A DNA stretch of 64,000 nt from JBAYJY01 sp041664945 (GTDB taxonomy: Bacteria > UBP15 > UBA6099). The translations under genes were made by a program, and so were the position numbers. Position 1 is the stretch's first letter. Every line of letters begins with the position of its first letter. The stretch lies in contig JBAYJY010000002.1 of assembly GCA_041664945.1 (NCBI GenBank), positions 23,810-87,809 of the forward strand, in the 5' to 3' direction. The notes below the pieces were generated by a model that did not search any database, was not told the DNA's origin, and was given only the letters and a program-made list of their open reading frames with translations. Below, in pieces: positions 35,846-44,763 of the stretch.

Positions 35846-37834
35846 ATGCTGATAACGAAGATCAGGAAGAAAACACATCTCATCATGTGGCTGTTTTTGG
35901 GAATCTTTGTGATAGGCGGGGTGTTTTTGACCTACGGCGTGTTCATGCCCGGAAGCAGAGGGCAGGGGCCAACGGCAAAAAAATCAAGCGTTCCAAACGA
36001 TGTTCTGAGCGTGGACGGCCAAAAAGTAAGCTTGATGCAGTTCGAAAGCGGATATTCAAAGCTCAAAAGGAATTACGAGAGCATGGGCGGCATGAGGTTC
36101 GACACTTACCCCATGCAGATGTATCTCAAAATGCAGGCGCTTGAGATGATGACGACGCAGCAGCTTCTGCTGCAGGAGGCGAAGAAGCGCGGAGTGCGCG
36201 CTGACAGCGCCGAAGTCGCGAAGCGGATAAAACAGGAGCAGGAATTTCTGCTCGGGCCGGAAACGAAAGCCGGCGGCGCGGGCGCGGGCGACAGCGTTAA
36301 AAAGTTCTTCGCGGCTAAAGAGCGCGAGAAAGAGTTTCGCGACAGTCTCAACAGAACCGGCGTTTTGTACGAAACATTCAAATTGGAGATACAAAACGAG
36401 GTCAAGCAGAGCAAAGTTGTGGAGCTTATTGCCGCGGATCAGATGAAAGTCGAAACGGCGAATGCGCGAAAAAAGGCGCTCGATGTTATCGAGAAGCTCA
36501 AGACCGGCGAGCCGTTCGAAAAGGTGGCGGCGCAGTTCTCCGAGGACGAAGCGTCGAAGAACAACGGCGGCGATCTCGGGTGGGTGAAGCGTGGAATGCT
36601 TCCGCAGCCGATCGAGCAAGCCTCGTTCGCTCTCCAACCCGGCCAGGTAGCGCAGCAGCCGGTTGAGACCCCGGAAGGTTTTCACATAATCCAACTGCTC
36701 CAGAAGAAAGAAGCGGTCGGCCCGGAATTCGAGTCGCAGAAGAATCAGATCATCGCTTCCATCCGCGCGCAGAAGGGCGATGAAACCTTAAAAGTTTCAA
36801 TGGATGAAATTAAAAATGCTTATGAAGCTTTTCACGCGCGCGACATAGTGATCCGGATGAAGACGAAGGACCAGATCGCCCAGGAATGGATTCAAAATGA
36901 GCGCACAAAAGGGAAACATAAGATCGATATTATCAACCCCGAGCTTAACGCGTACAAGTATCTATATGGCAACATGTTCTCGCAGACAGCGGCGCCCCCC
37001 GATCTTGACAAAGCGATAAAGCTTTACGAGAAGGCGGCGGACGCGGACCCGGCAAATCCTTATCCGTACTATGAGCTCGGAAATATTTACAAGCAGAAAT
37101 ATTCGAAAGACGAGATAAAGAAAGCGGGCGGCGAGAACGACCCGTACGCGAAGGCGATAAGCGAAGAGAAGAAAGCGGCTCCCGCCGGTTCGAGAAAGGC
37201 GGGCAAAGATGAAGAGAATAACATGAAGGAAGCTCTTCGCGAGTACAAACGCGCGAATGAAGTCGCTATTGGCAATAACATTTACGATCCGATATTGCTG
37301 ATCACTCTCGGAGACACGGCAAAGACGCTCGGAGAACATAAGGTGGCGATAGACAGCTACGCCGAAGCGGTGGATTTCTCCGCCGGGAATAAGCAGTATC
37401 TCACTCAGATCAAAAACGGCCTTGAGGGATATAAATCGGCAAAGGTCGTGAAGGCTCTGAAAGACGTGAATGAACTGCTCGCCGAGCTTGACGCGATTGA
37501 AAAGGAAAACGCGAAAAAGGCGGCTGAGGCCAACCCGGCGCCGGAAGCGCCTGCCGCTCCCGTGCCGCCTGAAGGCGTGAAGGCTGTTAAAGTTCAGAAG
37601 CCAGGCGCGCAAAACGCTGACAATCAGCAACCGGCTGGATCGTCTGCGGCGCAAGCCGGAAAACCTTTGACCGTTAGAACATTTAAGGTTCAGCCCGGCG
37701 GCAAAGCGGTTGAAGTCCTGAAAAAAGCGCCCGTTGCGAAACCGGCTGCGACGCCGGTAGGGTCAAACGCGTCGCCGACTCCGGCTGAGGCGCCGACTCC
37801 GCCTCCGCCCCCGCAGCCAGCGCCGCAGCAATAA
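35846..37834 (+). CDS. Membrane-anchored parvulin-type peptidyl-prolyl isomerase with TPR region
   Basis: A 662-residue SurA/PrsA-like envelope chaperone. A membrane helix (residues 13-33) is followed by a SurA-type N-terminal helical region (SVDGQKVSLMQFESGYSKL...LKMQALEMMTTQQLLLQEAKKRGV), a PpiC/parvulin domain (about 205-295, FEKVAAQFSEDEASKNNGGDLGWVKRGML...ETPEGFHIIQLL), then a TPR-like region (DKAIKLYEKAADADPANPYPYYELGNIYKQ) and a long Pro/Ala-rich tail (about 555-662). It is closely followed by a paralog with the same architecture but without the tail. Confidence 0.85.
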   Translation: MLITKIRKKTHLIMWLFLGIFVIGGVFLTYGVFMPGSRGQGPTAKKSSVPNDVLSVDGQKVSLMQFESGYSKLKRNYESMGGMRFDTYPMQMYLKMQALEMMTTQQLLLQEAKKRGVRADSAEVAKRIKQEQEFLLGPETKAGGAGAGDSVKKFFAAKEREKEFRDSLNRTGVLYETFKLEIQNEVKQSKVVELIAADQMKVETANARKKALDVIEKLKTGEPFEKVAAQFSEDEASKNNGGDLGWVKRGMLPQPIEQASFALQPGQVAQQPVETPEGFHIIQLLQKKEAVGPEFESQKNQIIASIRAQKGDETLKVSMDEIKNAYEAFHARDIVIRMKTKDQIAQEWIQNERTKGKHKIDIINPELNAYKYLYGNMFSQTAAPPDLDKAIKLYEKAADADPANPYPYYELGNIYKQKYSKDEIKKAGGENDPYAKAISEEKKAAPAGSRKAGKDEENNMKEALREYKRANEVAIGNNIYDPILLITLGDTAKTLGEHKVAIDSYAEAVDFSAGNKQYLTQIKNGLEGYKSAKVVKALKDVNELLAELDAIEKENAKKAAEANPAPEAPAAPVPPEGVKAVKVQKPGAQNADNQQPAGSSAAQAGKPLTVRTFKVQPGGKAVEVLKKAPVAKPAATPVGSNASPTPAEAPTPPPPPQPAPQQ

Positions 37835-37872
37835 TTCCGTTTACGGCGCGTATGTTTTTGTGTTCGATTCGA

Positions 37873-37901
37873 GGGCGCGATTTTTTTGATCGCGCCCTTT
37901 T
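37873..37901 (+). terminator. Rho-independent terminator between the two parvulin genes
   Basis: GGGCGCGAT (37873-37881), a T-rich seven-base loop, ATCGCGCCC (37889-37897), then TTTT. The perfect 9-bp GC-rich stem suggests termination after the first parvulin gene, so the second gene, which begins 44 bases later, either has its own promoter or depends on read-through. Confidence 0.8.
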
Positions 37902-37944
37902 CGATAGATGGATTTTTTCAAAACGAGGACAAAGGTGTCGGATA

Positions 37945-39378
37945 ATGAAGACAATTAAGGCAAAGCTGGCGATATTTGCCCTTTTATTCCTCTCGCTCTG
38001 CCCGGTTATATCAGGCGGATGCGCGAAAAAAATACCGGCTGAACGTACGAAAGCCTCGGATGCCAAGCCAGCGGCGGCCTTGATTGTTGACGGCGAACGG
38101 ATTAACGATGCGTTTTTCAAATATGAATATCTACGATTCAAACTGCTGTATGAAAAATACGGCGGAGTGAAGTTCGACAACTACCCGGCCGTTATGCGCC
38201 TGAAGTCGCAAGTGGCAGATGTCCTTATAGCGCAGCAGATATTTTTAAATGAAGCGCGAAAGCAGTCAATTACAGCGTCTGACGCGGAGGTTGATGAGCA
38301 GATTGAGACGGAGATGGATGGTTTAATCGGCCCGGCCGAGGGCGCAAAGGGGAACGGCGCGCCGAAGGATCGAATGAAAAGAATGCGCGCTGAACTTAAG
38401 AAGCAGGGCATATCATACGATGCTTTTTTAACTACGATAAGACGCGGGATAATTCAGAACAAAGCTGTTGCCGAAATATCGGGAGAGCTTGCTCTTGAAT
38501 CGGGAAGAAAGGCGAAAGCCGATGCGGAGGAAGTGATAGGGAAGCTGAAAAATGGCGCGAAATTCGAGGATCTGGCGAAGCAATATTCGCAGGACGAAGC
38601 GACTCGCTTGAAGGGCGGCGACCTTGGACGCATGAAAAAAGGAACGCTGCCGGCGGAGTTCGAATCGGCGGCTCTGAGCATGGCGCCGGGCGCGTTTACG
38701 GAGACGCCGGTGGAAACCGCGGGCGGCCTTCACGTGATTCAATTGCTCGAAAAGGAAGGCGACATATACCGGGCGCGGCACATATATTTTCTCGTGAAAT
38801 CCGGAAATGCAATCGCCGGCGAATGGGTTAGAAATGAACGCGAGAGCGGGAAACACAAGATAGATATCACCGATCCCGAATTGAACGCATACCGGTATCT
38901 TTACGGCAGCGTTTTCAACACCGGGTCCGGGAAGGCGAATTTTAACGGCGCCATCGCGCTCTATAATAAAGCCATAGATTCAGATCCGTCCAATCCTTAC
39001 CTGTATTTTGAATTAGGCAGAATTTACGAGTTGAAAAACGCAAAATCGGAGCTTGAAAAAAAGCGCAACTCGAAGGCGCCTGCCGCGAATGGAGATGATA
39101 GCAAGGCGTTTTTGAACGAAGCGCTGCGTTATTACAAAAAGGCCGAGGGGGCGGCGGAAAAGAAGAATATCACCGACCCATTGCTGCTTATCAGCGTTGC
39201 TAAAACGCAAAAGAAACTGGGCGACAACAAGTCTGCGGAAGCGAACTATATCCGCGCGGTTGAAAAAGCGGCTGGAAACGAACAGTATCTCAAAACGATA
39301 AAAGAAGGCCTTTCAGGATACAGTTCTGAAGCGGCAAAGAAAGCGCTCGAACAAACGAATGAACTAATGGCGAAATAA
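37945..39378 (+). CDS. Parvulin-type peptidyl-prolyl isomerase lipoprotein with TPR region
   Basis: A 477-residue paralog of the preceding protein. Signal with lipobox VISGGC (acylated Cys about C26), SurA-type N-terminal helices (DGERINDAFFKYEYLRFKLL), a parvulin domain (FEDLAKQYSQDEATRLKGGDLGRMKKG...ETAGGLHVIQLLEKEG), then the shared segment GKHKIDITDPELNAYRYLYG and TPR-like repeats. It lacks the Pro-rich tail. The ATG at 37945 follows AAAGGTG and sits directly before the signal; the open frame runs 31 codons further upstream through the terminator and is not used. Confidence 0.85.
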   Translation: MKTIKAKLAIFALLFLSLCPVISGGCAKKIPAERTKASDAKPAAALIVDGERINDAFFKYEYLRFKLLYEKYGGVKFDNYPAVMRLKSQVADVLIAQQIFLNEARKQSITASDAEVDEQIETEMDGLIGPAEGAKGNGAPKDRMKRMRAELKKQGISYDAFLTTIRRGIIQNKAVAEISGELALESGRKAKADAEEVIGKLKNGAKFEDLAKQYSQDEATRLKGGDLGRMKKGTLPAEFESAALSMAPGAFTETPVETAGGLHVIQLLEKEGDIYRARHIYFLVKSGNAIAGEWVRNERESGKHKIDITDPELNAYRYLYGSVFNTGSGKANFNGAIALYNKAIDSDPSNPYLYFELGRIYELKNAKSELEKKRNSKAPAANGDDSKAFLNEALRYYKKAEGAAEKKNITDPLLLISVAKTQKKLGDNKSAEANYIRAVEKAAGNEQYLKTIKEGLSGYSSEAAKKALEQTNELMAK

Positions 39379-39462
39379 GCTGGCGGTTCGCTAAAACAAT
39401 ATGTCTCGATATCAGAAATTATTTTGTAATCAGCATAAATTCTTGTTCTTGAGGAAAACTCG

Positions 39463-39921
39463 ATGAAGCAGATTCCGAATCCACGAAAAACATTCGGCGT
39501 TATTTTCATCGCCATGTTCCTGTCATGCGCTCTTTATGCTTTTCTCGGCAACGTAATAGCCGGACACAGAGTTCCGGCTGAAGGCAATGGCGTGGAAACA
39601 ATAAAGTTGATTTTTTCGATAGCCGCCGCGGGCGCTTTTTTATTCGGTCTGCAATGGCCGCGATTCGCTTTGACGGAAGAGAAGCTGCGCTCGAAGGGTA
39701 ACAGGGCGGAGGCAATGAAGCTGGTTCAGAAAACTGCGATCAATTCGCTTGCCTGTATTGAGTCTGTCGCGATATTTGGCCTTATGTGGTCGTTCATTGC
39801 ATCCGAAGTGAAGCAGCTTCCGTATTCGTCCGGCTTTGCGATGCTTACGATGCTGTATTTGCGGATGCAGATAAACGGATATTTTGATAAGGTTGAAAGC
39901 CTTTTCCCCATGGATAAATAG
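39463..39921 (+). CDS. Small four-helix membrane protein of unknown function
   Basis: A 152-residue protein with four predicted membrane helices: TFGVIFIAMFLSCALYAFLG, IKLIFSIAAAGAFLFGLQW, AINSLACIESVAIFGLMWSF and FAMLTMLYLRMQI. The third helix has a superficial likeness to rotary ATPase c subunits (ACIESVAIFGLM, with a membrane Glu), but Gly-rich packing motifs and a second copy are absent. No family is recognised. It lies between the parvulin-lipoprotein gene and the large secreted glycosidase-like gene. Confidence 0.6.
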   Translation: MKQIPNPRKTFGVIFIAMFLSCALYAFLGNVIAGHRVPAEGNGVETIKLIFSIAAAGAFLFGLQWPRFALTEEKLRSKGNRAEAMKLVQKTAINSLACIESVAIFGLMWSFIASEVKQLPYSSGFAMLTMLYLRMQINGYFDKVESLFPMDK

Positions 39922-39971
39922 ATATATAATTCTTTGAAGTCAGGGCCGGATCATTTTAGGAGGTTTTAATA

Positions 39972-42869
39972 ATGAAAAGGAAGTTTGCATTGGTATTTGC
40001 GGCGTTCATGATATTTACGCTTCAAGCGTCGGCGAGCGCGGCGTCGGTGAAGATAGTTGTAGCCCCGGGCGCGAAGCCGTGCATTCTGCATGGAGTAGGC
40101 GTTCTCGAGAACAAGCTTAAGGCGTCAGGTTTCGACACTCAACGCGTCGAGCAGTTAAAATCGGGAGAGAATGTCGAAGCGATAGTGATAGTGGACCTTT
40201 CCTCGGGAGCTGCCGGCGCGATTGAAAAGGATTCGCTGAAGAAAGCGGAGTCGTATATCGTAAAAAAGGATGGCGGACGCCTCACCGGAATAGGGAGCGA
40301 CGCGGTCGGCGCAATGTATGCAGCATACGACATAGCCGAGCAGATAGAGATGATGGGCGCTTCGCCGTCGATCGCGAAAGTAGAGCCGCGCACGCGAATT
40401 CCGTCCATGGACATCCGCGCGATTAATCCTTTCTTCCACGTCGACGCTTTCAACGATCCGAAGTCTTGGTTCTACGACGAGGAATACTGGAAAACCTACT
40501 TCGATGAATTGAGCTGGGACCGCTATAACCTGATTGACATTCACGCTATGTACGAACTGATCTCAACGTTTTTCCCCAATTGTTATCTGTATTTATTGAA
40601 GTCCGAAAAATATCCGAACATAGGCATAAGCGCCGCGCAGGCGGAAAAGAATCTTAAAATGTTCAACCGGATAATCGATCTGGCGGACGAGCGCGGAATC
40701 CGCGTGTCGCTGATGAGCTATCACGCGAGCTGGAAACTCACCGACGCCGACAAGACTCAGGAGCCGGATGAAAAGAAGCTCGCCGAATATACAGCCGAGA
40801 TGGTTAAGAAGATAATCGACATGTGCCCCAAGTTATGGATGATAGGATTCCGGATCGGCGAGTCCAGCATGAACGAGAATTTTTTCAAGGAAAGTTATAT
40901 TAAAGGAATCAGGGAGGCCGACCGCGAAGTATTCATGTTCACGCGCTCGTGGCTGGCTACGCCCGCGCAGGTTCTCGATATCGCTGACGCCTATCCCGGC
41001 CGCACATTTGTTGAAATCAAATACAACGGCGAACAGCTCGGACTGCCTTACCACGCGATGACAACCCGGCGCCGCGACACTGCGGCAAGCTATTCTTATG
41101 AGTCCTATACCAATTGGCCGCGAAACTATAAGATTTTATGGCAGATACGCGCTAATGGCACACACCGCCTGTTCCGCTGGGGCGATACGGATTTCGCGTC
41201 GCGAGTGATGCGCACCGTCCAGTTCGGCTCCGCTGCGGGCTTCTCCATGGAGCCGATGACTTCATATTATCCGCCGACTGATTTCTTCTTCAAGCCGGAA
41301 ATGAAGTTCGATTTTTTCAAGTGGGATCACCAGCGCAACTGGTTCTGGTACATGGTGTGGGGCCGCAACGCCTACAACCCGGACGAGCCGAAAGAGGTGT
41401 GGCTCAACCGCTTCAAACAGCATTACGGCGCCGCCGGCGACGATACGTATGAGTTCCTCAAGCAGATGAGCAAAATTGTTCCGTTAATTTATTCGTGGCG
41501 CTGCCTCGGGCCCGACCATCGCAATATGGCCCCCGAATATGAAACCGGCGGCGACCTCAACGCGTTCGGAAAGAATTTTCCGCTCGACCCGCAATCGATA
41601 TATACGATTGACGACTATACGAACAATTATTTATTCAACGAACAGTTTCTCGGCGCCAAGCTCGGGCCGTTCGAGGCTGCCGATATGATCGACAAATATG
41701 CGGACAACGCCCGCGCCGCCGCCGAACGCGCCCGCGCCAGCGCCGCTCCGGACAATGTCGAGTTCAAGAGCCTCTATGCGGAGTTCGCAACGCTTGAGCA
41801 TCTCGCGCGCTACTACAGCGCCAAAATCCGCGCTTCGGCTTATCTGAATTTCTACCAGAAAAAACGCACTTATCCCGAACTTAAGCTCGCTGAAAAATTT
41901 TCTAACGACGCAATCGCGCAATGGGACGAACTGGCCAAGACAGGCGAATTGTACTTCGTTCCTCTTTTGGATACGCTTCGCATGCGCGGACAGGTGAAGA
42001 AGACCACTTTTACATGGCGTGATATTGAGCCGCAGCTCGAAGCCGACAAGAAAATTATCACTGACGAAATGAAGCGATTTGAAATCTCGAAGAATAAAGC
42101 TGACGCGGAACTTGCAGTCTATCACATTCCGACATTCAAAGCCCGCGAGGGCGAGCCGCTGATGATAACGGCGACCGTTCTCGGAACAGGCGATGAAGCT
42201 GCCGGACTGACGTTGAGTTACCGTGCGGCAGGGACTGATGCGGTGTTTAATGAAGTTAAAATGAAACGCGACGAAGCTGGCGGGCCGGCTTACGTCGGAG
42301 AGATACCGGCGAAGGCAGCGATCGGAAAGATCGATTATTTCATTGAGGCGACTTCCGGAAGCAGAAAGGGCCGCTATCCGAGCAGTAAAAGCGCCGCAGT
42401 TCTCAAAAAACGCGCCTACAACGCAGAGGAATATTCGGACGGCACAGCCAAAAGACTCACACGCGAAATGGAAAAACTCGCTGATTTCGAAAAGCGCAAA
42501 TATGCTACCGTCTCGTTCACAAATGATTTTGCGGCGCCGGTTTTCACAAATGTCGAAGTAAAAGTTAACTCAGCCGGGGATGTCGCCACGATCACCGCTG
42601 CTCTTGAAGACACTGGCCCGGTCGCCAATGTCATTATGTATTATAAGCCGATACCAAGCGGTTTTACCGGATGGAACGTGGCGGAGATGAAGCAGTCCGG
42701 AGACAAAAAGTTTTCAATCGATGTCCCGCTCACGCCGGAAGGGCTTTTGTATTACTTTAACGCCGCTGACGCGTCAGGAAACGCGGCGGCCTATCCAAAT
42801 TTCATTGAAATGACGCCTTATCTTGTCATAGACTCCTGGGATCCGGCGATCAACCCGTATGCCAAATAG
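39972..42869 (+). CDS. Large secreted glycoside-hydrolase-like protein (GH20/GH67-type N-terminus)
   Basis: A 965-residue exported protein with a signal peptide (1-24). Residues 25-135 resemble the small N-terminal alpha/beta domain found in front of GH20 hexosaminidase and GH67 alpha-glucuronidase barrels (SVKIVVAPG...GIGSDAVGAMYAAYDIAEQI). Next comes a barrel-like region of some 450 residues rich in Trp/Tyr (WDRYNLIDIHAMYELISTFF, GIRVSLMSYHASWKLTD, WMIGFRIGESSMNENFF), in which IGESS could hold an acidic residue, then a helical part (about 560-700) and two Ig-like C-terminal domains. It probably acts on a polysaccharide outside the cytoplasm. TAGGAGG precedes the ATG. Confidence 0.68.
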   Translation: MKRKFALVFAAFMIFTLQASASAASVKIVVAPGAKPCILHGVGVLENKLKASGFDTQRVEQLKSGENVEAIVIVDLSSGAAGAIEKDSLKKAESYIVKKDGGRLTGIGSDAVGAMYAAYDIAEQIEMMGASPSIAKVEPRTRIPSMDIRAINPFFHVDAFNDPKSWFYDEEYWKTYFDELSWDRYNLIDIHAMYELISTFFPNCYLYLLKSEKYPNIGISAAQAEKNLKMFNRIIDLADERGIRVSLMSYHASWKLTDADKTQEPDEKKLAEYTAEMVKKIIDMCPKLWMIGFRIGESSMNENFFKESYIKGIREADREVFMFTRSWLATPAQVLDIADAYPGRTFVEIKYNGEQLGLPYHAMTTRRRDTAASYSYESYTNWPRNYKILWQIRANGTHRLFRWGDTDFASRVMRTVQFGSAAGFSMEPMTSYYPPTDFFFKPEMKFDFFKWDHQRNWFWYMVWGRNAYNPDEPKEVWLNRFKQHYGAAGDDTYEFLKQMSKIVPLIYSWRCLGPDHRNMAPEYETGGDLNAFGKNFPLDPQSIYTIDDYTNNYLFNEQFLGAKLGPFEAADMIDKYADNARAAAERARASAAPDNVEFKSLYAEFATLEHLARYYSAKIRASAYLNFYQKKRTYPELKLAEKFSNDAIAQWDELAKTGELYFVPLLDTLRMRGQVKKTTFTWRDIEPQLEADKKIITDEMKRFEISKNKADAELAVYHIPTFKAREGEPLMITATVLGTGDEAAGLTLSYRAAGTDAVFNEVKMKRDEAGGPAYVGEIPAKAAIGKIDYFIEATSGSRKGRYPSSKSAAVLKKRAYNAEEYSDGTAKRLTREMEKLADFEKRKYATVSFTNDFAAPVFTNVEVKVNSAGDVATITAALEDTGPVANVIMYYKPIPSGFTGWNVAEMKQSGDKKFSIDVPLTPEGLLYYFNAADASGNAAAYPNFIEMTPYLVIDSWDPAINPYAK

Positions 42870-42957
42870 GGACTGAAGAAAAACCGGCCGTTTTGTTTCC
42901 CGCTCTCTCCTGTAGCATGGGGGCGAGGCGTTCCGAAAGAATCGAAGGTAATCTATA

Positions 42958-44619
42958 TTGAGTTCATTCAAGGTTGAATTCCCCGCCGATGCGAAACGGA
43001 TTGCCGTCGTCGCGGGAATGACGGCGCTTGAAGCCGCTGCTGCCGCCGGATTGGAAATTGCGGCAGATTGCGCCGGGCGCGGAACTTGCGGGAAATGCAA
43101 GGCCCGAATCAGCGGAGACATTTCGAAGCCGACGGAGGCGGAGAAAAAACATCTTTCGGTCGCAGAACTGGCGGAAGGAATGCGGCTCGCCTGCCTGACA
43201 AAAATTCTCGGCGCCACGGAAATTGTTTTCTCCGTTCCTGTCATATCGTCTGAGATACTTCCTTTTCGAATGGATTACGACCCGGATCCGAGATTGATAT
43301 GCGATCCGCCGTCGATTGCTATATCCGGTGGCTCTGAAGACGGCCAAGCGAAATTATTCGGCGCGGCTGTTGATGTCGGCACAACATCTCTGAACGCGCG
43401 TCTGGCTGATTTGCGGACCGGGCGCGTTCTTTCTTCGGTTGTAGCCGCAAATCCGCAAAGACTTTACGGCGCGGATGTGGCGTCGCGAATTAATTTTATC
43501 ATAGAGAATAAAAACGGACTCGAAATCTTGCGCTCGCTTGTCGCGGGGCGCGTTAATGAAATGATAGGCAAGCTTGCGGCGGAGCAGGGCGGGTCGGCTG
43601 AAGATGTTCGCGGAATCACATTAGTGGGAAATCCGACTATGGCGCATGCGCTTCTCGGCATAGACCCGCGCGCCATCGCTGAATCGCCTTATGTGCCGCC
43701 GACTACGCAGGCGATGATTTTCGACGCGAACGAAGCAGGATTAAAAGCGGCGGCGGGCGCCAGATTGTTTGTTTTGCCGGCCGCCGCCGCATATGTAGGC
43801 GCTGACGCTCTTTCCGCGTCTCTGCGGGCGCGGCTGAACGAGCCAGGCGGACCGAGGTTGCTGATCGACCTCGGAACCAACGCTGAGATTATGCTTTCCA
43901 ATGGAGACGACATATTTTGCTGCGCGGCAGCCGCAGGTCCCGCGCTCGAAGGCGCGCACATAAGATACGGGATGTCGGCGACGGACGGTGCGATCGACCG
44001 CGTTGATTTCAGGCCTGAAGAGGAGTTGACGACTGTCAACAATGAGCCGGCCGCCGGATTATGCGGAACCGGTCTGCTGGACGCAATCTCCGGTCTTCTC
44101 AGCCTCGGAATAATATTGCCCGGCGGAAGGATAGTGGCCGAGGCGCCTTCCGAGCTTCCGGAGTCGGTTCGCAGCCGCGTTCGGGAAGGGGCGGGCGGAC
44201 GCGAGTTTGTTCTGGCGAGAAAGGGCGAGCGCGGCGCGGCGCGGGACATCGCCTTGACGCAGCAGGACATACGCGAGGTGCAACTCGCGGTTGGCGCGAT
44301 ACGCGCCGGAATAGATCTGCTTCTCGAACGCGCCGGCGTTCCCGGAGGGGAGATCGAGACGATATATGTTGCGGGCGCTCTCGGGACATATCTGCGCAGC
44401 GAGACCGCGTTGCGTGTTGGCATTGTTCCCCCAATAGCGCCTGAACGGGTCCGTTTTGTTGGAAACGCAGCTCTCGACGGCGCTACCGAGGCGCTTCTTT
44501 CCGGCCGTCACTGGGATGAAGCCCGTTCTCTCGGCGATTCGGTTATGTATATCGAATTATCCGCGGAGCCGTCGTTCCAGGCCAGATTCGCAGAGCGCAT
44601 GACTTTTCCGGCCGGCTGA
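42958..44619 (+). CDS. Corrinoid-protein reactivating ATPase (RACo/RamA-like, DUF4445)
   Basis: A 553-residue protein with an N-terminal [2Fe-2S] ferredoxin domain (C38, C44, C47, C79: CAGRGTCGKC and LACL) joined to an ASKHA-type ATPase domain (AAVDVGTTSLNARLADL, LLIDLGTNAEIMLSNGD, AGALGTYLRSETAL). Proteins of this layout reduce inactive Co(II) corrinoid back to Co(I) for methyl transfer in acetogenic or demethylation pathways. No methyltransferase or corrinoid protein gene lies within the window, so its partner is elsewhere. It starts at TTG 42958, preceded by GAAGGT. Confidence 0.88.
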   Translation: MSSFKVEFPADAKRIAVVAGMTALEAAAAAGLEIAADCAGRGTCGKCKARISGDISKPTEAEKKHLSVAELAEGMRLACLTKILGATEIVFSVPVISSEILPFRMDYDPDPRLICDPPSIAISGGSEDGQAKLFGAAVDVGTTSLNARLADLRTGRVLSSVVAANPQRLYGADVASRINFIIENKNGLEILRSLVAGRVNEMIGKLAAEQGGSAEDVRGITLVGNPTMAHALLGIDPRAIAESPYVPPTTQAMIFDANEAGLKAAAGARLFVLPAAAAYVGADALSASLRARLNEPGGPRLLIDLGTNAEIMLSNGDDIFCCAAAAGPALEGAHIRYGMSATDGAIDRVDFRPEEELTTVNNEPAAGLCGTGLLDAISGLLSLGIILPGGRIVAEAPSELPESVRSRVREGAGGREFVLARKGERGAARDIALTQQDIREVQLAVGAIRAGIDLLLERAGVPGGEIETIYVAGALGTYLRSETALRVGIVPPIAPERVRFVGNAALDGATEALLSGRHWDEARSLGDSVMYIELSAEPSFQARFAERMTFPAG

Positions 44620-44763
44620 TCTCTGCAGCATTCTTTTTTGCTTTTCGAATTCGAGACAACAAAATCACAAGCATCTATTTTTCATATAATTTGTCGCTGA
44701 TGGAACAATTTACTTCTTTTAATGTTATTAAACCAATAAGAGAAACCTGATGGAGGCTGAGCA

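Noticed and set aside
39463..39921. Rotary ATPase c-subunit-like gene
   Set aside because: One helix carries ESVAIFGLM, but there is no Gly-rich packing and no other ATPase genes; kept only as an unknown membrane protein.
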